From Candidatus Poribacteria bacterium (GTDB lineage: Bacteria; Poribacteria; WGA-4E; WGA-3G): 64,000 nt of DNA. This document shows positions 6,479-14,715 of this stretch, piece by piece. The translations under genes and the position numbers were made by a program. The stretch spans positions 62,001 to 126,000 of the forward strand of contig JAPPFM010000056.1 of NCBI GenBank assembly GCA_028821605.1. Direction: 5' to 3'. Numbering within the stretch: the first letter of the stretch is position 1; the number at the start of each line of letters is the position of its first letter. Below the pieces are notes generated by a model. That model saw nothing but the letters and a program-made list of their open reading frames with translations, was not told where the DNA came from and searched no databases.

Positions 6479-8629
6479 ATGCGAATTTTAATACCCTTGT
6501 TCATTTTCTGTTTTTTGTCTTTCACATGGGGTGACATTCAATTTGAAGAAGTGTCACAGCACGCAGGGATTACACGAGTCGGTGAAAGTTGGGGGAATGC
6601 TTGGGGCGATTTTAATGGCGATGGGTACCTTGATTTATGGGCTACCAATCACCGACACAAGCCGAGTCTCTATCGGAATAATGGCGACGGTACGTTCACA
6701 GATATTATTGAAGAGGTTTGGGATGCGAATCCTTCTGCGGATACACATGGGGCAGCTTGGGCAGATTTCGATAACGATGGGGACCAAGACCTCATTGTCT
6801 TATCGGGTGGCGGAGGCGGCTTGAGTAACCAGACGCGTACGAACCACGCTAACCATCTTTATGTGAATGAACATGGAAGGCTAATAGAACGCGCCGCAGC
6901 ACTTGGCGTGGATTACCCCCTTTTGCGAGGCAGGACCCCTCTCTGGTTGGATTGGAATCGCGACGGGCTGCTTGATGTCCTTCTCACAGGGGAATCAAGA
7001 AAGGATAGGACCGGTGAATTGTTTACACCTGCGCTATTTTCTCAAACTATAAGTGGTTTCGAGAATGTGAATCCTGCTGTCGGTTTCTCTTTTCAAAAAG
7101 ATACCGCGTTAGCGCAAATTGCCAGTGTAACAGCAACCGGTAATATGGCTCTTGTTATCAACTACCACCTCTATCCGCTTGCTATATATGATACATCTAA
7201 TATCCCCTTTACAGAACTTCTGCAGATGATTAACATTCCATTTGGGGATTATATTGGCGTAGCAGATGCAGCAATTGCAGATTTCGATGGGGATCTGCTT
7301 TCAGATATCTTCCTTACTCGTGGATATGAACAATACCATGTTGAACAGGTGAATTCGCACCAGCTTAAACTCTACATAAAAAATGTGTACCTTCTCTCGA
7401 TAGAATCAGGAATCAGTTTTAAAACCGATGGTGATGTCTTTTTTCAAATCTATTCAGAATGGGGACCGCAACTGCCTTTGGTTAGAATCGGTGCTGATGG
7501 ACACAACGTCACAGAATTTGAAGACGGCGAATTTAAAGGCGTGACACCTAACCTTAGGTCTGCTTCCTTTAAAGTTAATCTCTCACCTAATGATCCAAGG
7601 GTTGCTGGGCTCAAGCCTCGTCCTGAAGACGAGAAATTTGGGATTTACATCGGCTATGAACCGGAAACAACAGTATGGACACTCATCTGTCATAAACTTC
7701 CTGCCTCCGCTGCGATTAAAACTTCACGGCCTATATCGGAATTAAAAACGATTAATTTTTTACCCGACATTCGTGACCTACTTTCATCAGTCCTTTTAAT
7801 AAACGGGGAAAACGGATTTCAAATTTCATCAAAGACTAACGGATTTAACTTGCTTGTAGATGGACACTCCGTCGTAGCAGGAGACTTTGATAACGATATG
7901 GACATGGACCTCTATGTTGTGCGTTCAAATACCGCTGAAAACGTTCCAAATCATCTATATGAAAATCTTGGTGACGGATCCTTCATTGAAAGTGCGGATG
8001 CTGGTGGCGCAGCAGGAAGCACGCAGGGTAGAGGGCAGAGTGCTACAATGGCAGACTACGACCGAGATGGTTACCTAGATATCTTCGTCACAAACGGTAG
8101 AGGGGAGTATCCGCTTACCGATGGACCCGACCAACTCTTCCGAAACCTCGGTAGCGGCAATAATTGGCTCCAAATTGATTTAGAAGGAACTATCTCTAAT
8201 CGTGATGGTATTGGCGCGAAGCTTTTTGCAACCACGCCTGACGGTAAGACACAACTGCGGGAAAATGGCGGTGGTATCCACTGGGCACAGCAAGACCAGA
8301 AACGCATCCATTTTGGACTTGCACAGAATGAAAAGGTCATTGAATTAGTGATCCACTGGCCGAGCGGCATTGTTCAAAAATTGAAGGATGTGTCGGTAAA
8401 CCAAGTGTTGCAAATCGTTGAAACGGATATGCCAGAATCTCTCCATGGTGATGTCAATTCGGATGGAATGGTGAATATTCTCGATCTCCTTGTTGTGGTG
8501 TCGTACTTCAGTGAAAGTCCATCTACAAATGTGAAAGTTGACGTTAACAAAGATGGCGTAGTCAATATTTTAGATCTCGTTGCTATTTCAAATTTACTGA
8601 ACAAAACTGAAGAGGCACCTGAAAATTGA
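6479..8629 (+). CDS. Secreted FG-GAP/VCBS repeat protein with ASPIC/UnbV and dockerin domains
   Basis: 716 residues. A signal peptide (MRILIPLFIFCFLSFTWG) is followed by VCBS/FG-GAP repeats with calcium-binding D-rich loops such as DFNGDGYLDLW, DFDNDGDQDLIV, DFDGDLLSDIF, DFDNDMDMDLYV and DYDRDGYLDIFV. The ASPIC/UnbV domain occupies about residues 560-655 (LQIDLEGTISNRDGIGAKL ... VIELVIHWPSGIVQ). The last ~55 residues are a type I dockerin with two calcium loops, DVNSDGMVNILDL and DVNKDGVVNILDL. This predicts an exported, calcium-stabilised beta-propeller that can be tethered through a cohesin partner; no cohesin is in this window. The ATG at 6479 follows GGAGG. Confidence 0.85.
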   Translation: MRILIPLFIFCFLSFTWGDIQFEEVSQHAGITRVGESWGNAWGDFNGDGYLDLWATNHRHKPSLYRNNGDGTFTDIIEEVWDANPSADTHGAAWADFDNDGDQDLIVLSGGGGGLSNQTRTNHANHLYVNEHGRLIERAAALGVDYPLLRGRTPLWLDWNRDGLLDVLLTGESRKDRTGELFTPALFSQTISGFENVNPAVGFSFQKDTALAQIASVTATGNMALVINYHLYPLAIYDTSNIPFTELLQMINIPFGDYIGVADAAIADFDGDLLSDIFLTRGYEQYHVEQVNSHQLKLYIKNVYLLSIESGISFKTDGDVFFQIYSEWGPQLPLVRIGADGHNVTEFEDGEFKGVTPNLRSASFKVNLSPNDPRVAGLKPRPEDEKFGIYIGYEPETTVWTLICHKLPASAAIKTSRPISELKTINFLPDIRDLLSSVLLINGENGFQISSKTNGFNLLVDGHSVVAGDFDNDMDMDLYVVRSNTAENVPNHLYENLGDGSFIESADAGGAAGSTQGRGQSATMADYDRDGYLDIFVTNGRGEYPLTDGPDQLFRNLGSGNNWLQIDLEGTISNRDGIGAKLFATTPDGKTQLRENGGGIHWAQQDQKRIHFGLAQNEKVIELVIHWPSGIVQKLKDVSVNQVLQIVETDMPESLHGDVNSDGMVNILDLLVVVSYFSESPSTNVKVDVNKDGVVNILDLVAISNLLNKTEEAPEN

Positions 8630-8746
8630 TTGTTGTCCACTTGAAGTGAAGCATCGTGGATTGGCTCTTTATTCATAGGGAAAGTCAATGCTTGGGATAT
8701 CGAGGCTGCTGAAAGGTTAAGTGTCCTTGGCTTTATTTAAATTTCA

Positions 8747-8775
8747 TTGTAATTTAAAAGCGAATATGCTAAAAT
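8747..8775 (+). promoter_or_regulatory. Candidate promoter for the alcohol dehydrogenase / haem cluster
   Basis: TTGTAA at 8747-8752, 17-base spacer, TAAAAT at 8770-8775. It lies 35 bases before the ATG at 8810 and heads a series of eight co-directional genes with short gaps. Confidence 0.5.
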
Positions 8776-8809
8776 AATGGCATTCATTAAAGACTTGAGG
8801 AGGCATATA

Positions 8810-9880
8810 ATGAAATCCCAAATTTTCTATGAACCCGAATCAATGAGCCTTGAAGACCGGCCCGTACCGGCAGCTGGGGACAACGACTTGTTAGTCCAAG
8901 TGCGTTCGGTAGGTATCTGTGGTTCGGATGTCGCATACTATTTCGGTAATAGTTCACTCGAAACAGATGATGGGAAGGGACCTCTTATTCTTGGACACGA
9001 ATTCACTGGTGAAGTCGTCGAAGTTGGTAGTGAAGCAGGATCAACAGGTGGATTTAAGGTGGGTGATCGGGTTGTTGTCAACCCCGTCCAATCAAATCCG
9101 AATTCTTTCTGGAGCAAGAAGGGATTGTCCAACTTGTGTCCAGAAAAACGTGTCTTAGGTGTTGGTGTTAACGGTGGTTTTGCGGAATACGCAGTTTCTG
9201 ATTATCGCTGGACGGTCAAACTCCCTGATAACGTAACTTATGACCAAGGAGCACTAACAGAACCTCTGGCATGCGGACTTTATGCTGTCAATAATCTCAA
9301 CGCTGAAGAAGGACAAACTGCCGTTGTCTTCGGACCGGGACCTATCGGTCTAATGATGGTACAAGTACTAAAGAGCCGCGGTTTGAAAAATGTCCTGCTT
9401 GTCGGAACCCGCGACTACCGCTTGGATTGCGGTAAGGAACTCGGCGCAGATGTCGTCGTCAATGTCAGCGATACCAGTTCCCCACACTATGTTGAAGACC
9501 TTGGCGCTGCAATTCAGGAACTCAATAATGGTGAATTGGCAGACCGCGCAATTACGGCTACCAGTTCACTTGACGCAATTCACACGGCATTGAAAGTTAC
9601 AGGCAGACACGCGACTGTCGTTATCTTCGGGCTTCCTGGGGATACAGATGTGATGCAGGTTCCTATCCTTGACACTATTCTCGATGATAAAACCATCAGG
9701 TTCTCTTGGCTTGCTCCCGATACATGGGAAGAGGCTGTTCAACTGATTTCGAGTGGTGATGTCAATATGGACAAAATCATCAGCCACGAGTTTTCACTTG
9801 AATCACTCGTTGAAGGGATAACCAAGGTTCGCAACCGCGAAGACGGTTGTACCAAGGGCTTGATAAAAGTCTCCGCCTAA
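8810..9880 (+). CDS. Zinc-type alcohol dehydrogenase (MDR family, sorbitol/threonine dehydrogenase-like)
   Basis: 356 residues from the ATG at 8810, preceded by GAGGAGG. The catalytic zinc site is intact: C in GICGSD (near 37), H-E in GHEFTGEV (near 64-65), and the E in TEPLACG. The NAD(P)-binding motif is VVFGPGPIGLMMVQ near 170. The structural zinc lobe is degenerate: where relatives have four Cys, only the last (NLCPEK) is present. Substrate cannot be told from sequence; polyol or sugar derivatives are usual for this branch. First gene of the haem cluster. Confidence 0.85.
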   Translation: MKSQIFYEPESMSLEDRPVPAAGDNDLLVQVRSVGICGSDVAYYFGNSSLETDDGKGPLILGHEFTGEVVEVGSEAGSTGGFKVGDRVVVNPVQSNPNSFWSKKGLSNLCPEKRVLGVGVNGGFAEYAVSDYRWTVKLPDNVTYDQGALTEPLACGLYAVNNLNAEEGQTAVVFGPGPIGLMMVQVLKSRGLKNVLLVGTRDYRLDCGKELGADVVVNVSDTSSPHYVEDLGAAIQELNNGELADRAITATSSLDAIHTALKVTGRHATVVIFGLPGDTDVMQVPILDTILDDKTIRFSWLAPDTWEEAVQLISSGDVNMDKIISHEFSLESLVEGITKVRNREDGCTKGLIKVSA

Positions 9881-9892
9881 TCGGTAAATAAC

Positions 9893-10237
9893 ATGGGCAT
9901 CCCATTTTTTATCCTTTTTGCCCTTTCAATCGCTTTTCTATCACTTGGGATAACTGGGTGGGGTGGCTTCGTCTCGGTGGAATGGCCTCAACAGGATTCA
10001 CCCGACGCAAACAGCGATAACACCCTGGCTGTCACCCCTTACCTAAGTTTTCAACCCAATTATTGGGCGATCGCACAGTGTTTCACAGGGTTTCTATTGT
10101 TTTTAGCGAGTCTCTATTTTATGGGCTTTTTCCTCTATCTTGAGGAGCGAGAAAGCGGTAGGATAATGAAGAACGTTAAAAGTTTCGCAAAACTGCGACA
10201 GTTTCTCGAACGGTATCAAAAGGGAGGTACTTCATAA
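9893..10237 (+). CDS. Small two-TM membrane protein, unknown function
   Basis: 114 residues with an N-terminal hydrophobic segment (PFFILFALSIAFLSLGITGWGGF), a short polar loop rich in D, N and Q, and a second span (CFTGFLLFLASLYFMGFFLYLEE) followed by a basic tail. No family is recognised. It starts 12 bases after the dehydrogenase and its TAA overlaps the next ATG by one base (TAATG), so it is probably translationally coupled to the LamG gene. Confidence 0.6.
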   Translation: MGIPFFILFALSIAFLSLGITGWGGFVSVEWPQQDSPDANSDNTLAVTPYLSFQPNYWAIAQCFTGFLLFLASLYFMGFFLYLEERESGRIMKNVKSFAKLRQFLERYQKGGTS

Positions 10238-11085
10238 TGACTTCTCTCATAAGATTTCTCGTTAGGAAACCGGAACACCACCGGATACTGATTGGCATTG
10301 GGTTTGTATTTGTCACAATGTGGTGTTCTGCGATAGTCGATGCCAAAATTGATCCCGAAGCAGTTGTTGGCATCTGGCTTTTCGATGAAGGGGCTGGGAA
10401 AACCGCTGCGGATTTATCCGGCAATGGGAACGATGGTGAACTCAAAGAGGGCGCGAAATGGGAAGATGGACAATTCGGGCAGGCAGTCATATTTGATGGC
10501 AAAGACGATTACGTTGAAATTGCTCCTTCACCGCTGTTCAATCCGGAGGAGTTCACTGTCACCTTCTGGATGCATCCGACGGCTGTTGGAGGCAACAACC
10601 CGGCAGGTAAAGGCTCAGCCACCCTCGTTATCGCAAACGGTAATCCGGGGGATGGCGGGGGAGCAAATTGGTGGTTCGAGTTCTGGAATGGCGGCAACTT
10701 TGAATTCAAAAGTTGTCAAGCGGGTTGTGCTGCTGCGACCACACCGGTAAACAAACCGAATGAATGGTATTTTATCGCTGGTATCTACAACGGCACTGAG
10801 TATGAGCTCTACATCGATGCTACATTTAAGGCGAAAGGACCGAACAAGGTCGGCGCACCAGAAAAAGGACTCCTTATCGGCAGTGGATTGTGTCCGGCAG
10901 GGCACGGGTGTGACGGTGGCTATTTCAAAGGCATCATTGACGACGTGGCAATGTTTAGCGGTATCTTGAGTGAAGCGGATCTGAAAACGCTCATGGACGA
11001 AGGTGTGGGAAAAGTACTCGGTGTTGCGCCAGTAGAACCCATAAGCAAATTGGCAACGACGTGGGGCAATTTGAAAAGGCGTTAA
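10237..11085 (+). CDS. LamG/concanavalin-like domain protein, exported
   Basis: 282 residues. A hydrophobic N-terminal segment around residues 11-33 (HHRILIGIGFVFVTMWCSAIVDA) suggests export or anchoring. The rest is one LamG/laminin-G jelly-roll: GIWLFDEGAGKTAADLSGNGNDG, then AVIFDGKDDYVEI, FTVTFWMHP, WYFIAGIYNGTEYELYID, and a closing FKGIIDDVAMFSGILSEADLKTLMDEG. Such domains bind carbohydrate or protein and are abundant in Poribacteria-like genomes. It ends one base before hemE, suggesting coupling. Confidence 0.8.
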   Translation: MTSLIRFLVRKPEHHRILIGIGFVFVTMWCSAIVDAKIDPEAVVGIWLFDEGAGKTAADLSGNGNDGELKEGAKWEDGQFGQAVIFDGKDDYVEIAPSPLFNPEEFTVTFWMHPTAVGGNNPAGKGSATLVIANGNPGDGGGANWWFEFWNGGNFEFKSCQAGCAAATTPVNKPNEWYFIAGIYNGTEYELYIDATFKAKGPNKVGAPEKGLLIGSGLCPAGHGCDGGYFKGIIDDVAMFSGILSEADLKTLMDEGVGKVLGVAPVEPISKLATTWGNLKRR

Positions 11086-11086
11086 A

Positions 11087-12184
11087 GTGACAAACCCTGT
11101 CAACATGGAACGACGATTGAAAAACGATTTACTTCTTCGCGCATCAAGATGTCTACCGGTAGAACGTGTGCCCGTGTGGATGATGCGACAGGCAGGTAGG
11201 TCAGATCCCCTTTATCGGCAGATTCGACGTGAGCTTAACCTTCCGTTGGAACGACTCTTTCGGACGTGTCCTGGACCGATGTTGCAGACCGATGTTGAAT
11301 CAGCAGTCAAAATTTCACTGCTGCCTAAACGCATCGGTGTTGATGCCATCATTGTCTACAAAGATATTCTCACCCCACTCGCCCCTATGGGGGCGTATTT
11401 CCGGTTTAATCCCGGTCCTATTTTAAGTTCACCCATCCGGACGCGAGCCCAAGTCAACGCCTTTCAATCCGTTGATGATCCACCCACACAATTAGCGTTT
11501 ACGGGAAACGTCATTCGCCAGTTACGTGAAACCTTGAATGAGGAACTACCCCTGATCGGTTTTGCTGGGGCACCTTTAACACTCGCCTTCTTCCTCATTG
11601 TGGGGGAGAGTCCCATGAGGCATGGCGGAGGAATGTCGGAAAAGGCAACTCCTGTCTTCCAAATGATAGAAGAGGTACCGGAACTCCTACATCTCCTGTT
11701 AGAAAAATTAACGGAGATGACAATTAACTACTTGAACTATCAAATCAGTGAAGGGGTTCAGATCGTACAACTCTTTGAATCTATTGCGGACATCTTACCC
11801 AGGCGGATTTATGAAGAATTCGCATTTCCTTACCATCAACGGATTTTCACCGAACTCAATTCAGAGGCACCCAGCATTCTTTTCGCAAAGGAGTGCAATT
11901 ATCTGGATTTAATGCATCAGAGCGGTGCAGATGTTCTAAGTGTGGGAAAGTGTGTAGACCTCGGCAAAGCCAAAGCCCAAATAAATGACACCGTTGCTTT
12001 CCAAGGGAATGTTGATAACGATATCCTCCGGGATGGAACCCCTGATGACATCACGGCAGCAGTCAAGGTCTGCTTAAAACAGGGTGGGAAAACCGGGCAT
12101 ATTTTGAATTTGAGTCACGGATTGCATAGAGACACTCCTTTTGAAAACGTCAAACATTTCGTAAATATCGCAAAAAGACTATAG
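11087..12184 (+). CDS. hemE: Uroporphyrinogen decarboxylase
   Basis: 365 residues. Converts uroporphyrinogen III to coproporphyrinogen III in the cytoplasm. Motifs: PVWMMRQAGRSDPLYRQIR (about 28-46, the substrate-binding MRQAGR), DAIIVYKDILTPLAPMG (catalytic Asp in the KDI segment), GFAGAPLTLAFFLI (about 159-172), and LNLSHGLHRDTPFENV near the C-terminus. The GTG start at 11087 has AAGG at suitable distance; the ATG at 11105 has no ribosome site. Followed 8 bases later by the MBL-TPR gene, with hemH and hemY beyond. Confidence 0.93.
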   Translation: MTNPVNMERRLKNDLLLRASRCLPVERVPVWMMRQAGRSDPLYRQIRRELNLPLERLFRTCPGPMLQTDVESAVKISLLPKRIGVDAIIVYKDILTPLAPMGAYFRFNPGPILSSPIRTRAQVNAFQSVDDPPTQLAFTGNVIRQLRETLNEELPLIGFAGAPLTLAFFLIVGESPMRHGGGMSEKATPVFQMIEEVPELLHLLLEKLTEMTINYLNYQISEGVQIVQLFESIADILPRRIYEEFAFPYHQRIFTELNSEAPSILFAKECNYLDLMHQSGADVLSVGKCVDLGKAKAQINDTVAFQGNVDNDILRDGTPDDITAAVKVCLKQGGKTGHILNLSHGLHRDTPFENVKHFVNIAKRL

Positions 12185-12192
12185 GAAAATTA

Positions 12193-13650
12193 ATGAGAAA
12201 CATTCCGGAAAACCCCTTTGCGCCACGACAATACGGACAACTCGTTAAAGTAACGGAGCGGGTATATCTCTTTCGTAATATCGTCAACTCTTCTATTATT
12301 ATTGGGGATAAAGGCGTTGCGGTAATTGATACGCAGGTGAACCAAATGATGGCACGACGATTGCGCAACGCGATCCGAACCATCACAGATAAACCGATCT
12401 TATACGCAATTAACACCCACTATCATTGGGACCATACCAACGGAAACGTTATTTTTCATGAAGCTGGTGCAACCGTCGTTGCACGCGAAATGACAAAAGA
12501 CTTTATGGTGAACAGATCGCCGCGTCAAGAAGCGTTCCTTCGTTCCCGGGGTTTTACGCTCGGGGATCCGCCCTTCCTTCCACAGCAGACTTTCACCCAC
12601 GAGACCGAATTGGATTTGGGCAATCAACCTTTGCACCTCGTTCACTTAGGAAAGGCGGAAACAGATGATGCTACTGCCATCAGGATTCCGGCGGAAGACT
12701 GCATCGTCTCTGGCGACACCGTCATGACTGGAAGTTTTCCGATCTTCGGTCAACCTGTGATGAATGAAGGTCTCATGGCAAATCATGATTGGATTAATAC
12801 AATTAAGGAGCTCCGAACTTATGCGCCGAAATCCGTTCTGCCGGGCCACGGTCCCTTGGCATACGATGCCGAAATCGATTTGTTACTTGAGATTGAGACC
12901 TATTTTTTAACGGAGGTACGAAAACGTGTTGCACAAGGGATGTCCTTAGCCACACTGCTTGCTGAGATGGAAACTAATCTACCTGACTGGATTCGAGATA
13001 TTTCTGAAGTCTGGGGAACCCCTCGTTATGCGATTTTGAGGGTATATCGCGGGTTAATCGACGATCCGGAGCCGGGCTGGCAACACTTGAAGCCTTCAGC
13101 TATTCCAACTGCGGATGCCGAAATTATTCGCCAACGGACACGCGAACTCAAAGGTTTTGAAGCGTACCGGGAAACTGCTGAAGAGGTCGCAGAAGGCAAC
13201 GATTTCGGCTTGGCTATTGCTGTTTTGAAAACTGCAACACAGAAATATCCGAATTTGCCCGACGCTTGGACAGCATATGCAAATTTGCTTACACAAGCAT
13301 CTCGTGTCGTATCAAGTGTCCTTGAGAAGGGAGATTTCTTCGTTGAGGCAAAAAAAGCAATTGACACGGCTCTCGAATTGGACCCAGATTATGCGCCTGC
13401 GCACCTTTTGCGAGGGTATAACTACATACTCTCTGCCTACCGCAACGGTGATGACACGAAGGCAGGATTGGAGTCTGTTTACAAAGCCCTCGTCATCGGA
13501 ATTCAGGGTACGCAACTTGCACAAGCGTATTTTGGCATTGGACTTGCACATCGCGCAAACGGGGACGAGACCTTGGCACGTGAAGCCTTTGCGAAGGCGA
13601 TCGCTGCTGACGCAAGGTATATGCCGGCACAGTTAGCGAATATGGCGTAG
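12193..13650 (+). CDS. MBL-fold metallo-hydrolase with C-terminal TPR-like region
   Basis: 485 residues. The N-terminal metallo-beta-lactamase fold carries THYHWDHTNGN (about 75-85, the HxHxDH metal motif), a further metal ligand in IVSGDT, and VLPGHGP near 220. Residues about 310-485 form helical repeats with TPR character (YPNLPDAWTAYANLL; LELDPDYAPAHLLRGYNYI; GIGLAHRANGDETLAREAFAKAIAAD). No signal peptide is evident. The architecture recalls MBL enzymes of the quinoprotein-relay or alkylsulfatase type, but substrate is unknown. Its place between hemE and hemH suggests a linked role; that is inference only. Confidence 0.8.
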   Translation: MRNIPENPFAPRQYGQLVKVTERVYLFRNIVNSSIIIGDKGVAVIDTQVNQMMARRLRNAIRTITDKPILYAINTHYHWDHTNGNVIFHEAGATVVAREMTKDFMVNRSPRQEAFLRSRGFTLGDPPFLPQQTFTHETELDLGNQPLHLVHLGKAETDDATAIRIPAEDCIVSGDTVMTGSFPIFGQPVMNEGLMANHDWINTIKELRTYAPKSVLPGHGPLAYDAEIDLLLEIETYFLTEVRKRVAQGMSLATLLAEMETNLPDWIRDISEVWGTPRYAILRVYRGLIDDPEPGWQHLKPSAIPTADAEIIRQRTRELKGFEAYRETAEEVAEGNDFGLAIAVLKTATQKYPNLPDAWTAYANLLTQASRVVSSVLEKGDFFVEAKKAIDTALELDPDYAPAHLLRGYNYILSAYRNGDDTKAGLESVYKALVIGIQGTQLAQAYFGIGLAHRANGDETLAREAFAKAIAADARYMPAQLANMA

Positions 13651-13664
13651 GAGGAAAATAAAAA

Positions 13665-14615
13665 ATGAAATACGATAGCGTTTTACTGGTTGCTTTTGGC
13701 GGGCCGACACCGGGCTGCTGTCAAAAATATGATAACAATACCTGTCCGGGTGAAGCCTACTGCTTTGTTGAAGGAATTGCCGGGGAGGCAGAATCTCAAA
13801 GAGAACGCGTAAAAGACATCTCAGCACATTACATAAGATTAGGTGGGTTTTCGCCCTTCAACGAATTGACCTTCAAACAAGCCTCTGCATTAGAAGATGC
13901 ATTGCGTGCGCGTGATGTGCCGCTTCCTGTCTATGCCGGATTTAGACATTGGACCCCCTACTTAAAGGAAGTCATCGCAGAAATGACACAGAAGGGACAC
14001 CGTAAAATACTGGGTATTATCATGGCACCACACCAATCCAAAGTCAGTTGGGAATGGTATCAGCAAACGGTCCAAGAAGGAATTGATGCCCTGGAGGGTG
14101 AGAAACCTACTGTTGGTTATCTTGAACCGTGGTACACACACAAAGGTTATGTCGGTGCCATCGCTGAAATTATTAAAGCCGCGTGTGGGGACAAGTTCGC
14201 GCATGCTGAGCTTGTTTTTACAGCGCATGCAATTCCACAGGCCTCCGCGGACACCTCACCCTACACGCAACAGTTCGCAAAAACAGGTGAGGCAGTCGCT
14301 CAAGAGATCGGAAAAACTCGGTTCGGTTTGGCATATCAAAGCGAAGTGGAAAACAGCCCTATATCGTGGACGCAGCCGGATATCAACGACTGGCTTAAAG
14401 CTCGAAAAGCGGAAGGTGTTGGCACTGTTGTCGCCTCACCAATCGGTTTCCTTTGTGACCATGTTGAAGTACTCTATGATTTAGACATAGAAGCAACTGA
14501 GACAGCGGAGGCGTGCGGCATTGATTTTATTCGGGCGGGAACGGTCGGTGCCCATCCTAGATTTATCGGCATGTTAGCAGACTTTGTGTGTGAAAAATCT
14601 GTGGAACGAGAGTAA
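13665..14615 (+). CDS. hemH: Ferrochelatase (coproporphyrin or protoporphyrin)
   Basis: 316 residues. Inserts iron into the porphyrin. Family marks: VLLVAFGGPT at the N-terminus, HYIRLGGFSPFNELT (about 54-68), VFTAHAIPQASADTSPYTQQ (about 184-203, with the catalytic His of the usual SAHGLP motif) and YQSEVENSPISWTQPDINDWL. The C-terminal SPIGFLCDHVEVLYDLDIEA carries the acidic substrate residues. Unusual: residues 17-35 form a Cys-rich segment (C18, C19, C27, C33) where most ferrochelatases have a DV..FL..V stretch. The ATG follows GGAGG. Next gene is hemY. Confidence 0.9.
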   Translation: MKYDSVLLVAFGGPTPGCCQKYDNNTCPGEAYCFVEGIAGEAESQRERVKDISAHYIRLGGFSPFNELTFKQASALEDALRARDVPLPVYAGFRHWTPYLKEVIAEMTQKGHRKILGIIMAPHQSKVSWEWYQQTVQEGIDALEGEKPTVGYLEPWYTHKGYVGAIAEIIKAACGDKFAHAELVFTAHAIPQASADTSPYTQQFAKTGEAVAQEIGKTRFGLAYQSEVENSPISWTQPDINDWLKARKAEGVGTVVASPIGFLCDHVEVLYDLDIEATETAEACGIDFIRAGTVGAHPRFIGMLADFVCEKSVERE

Positions 14616-14715
14616 AGGTTGAAGCAACTCGTGTGATCGTAATGTTCTTATTCTCACTCGTGTAAGATACAGGTAAAAAACTGTAAGTGACCAATCTGGA
14701 TTGAGGGTTTGTATT

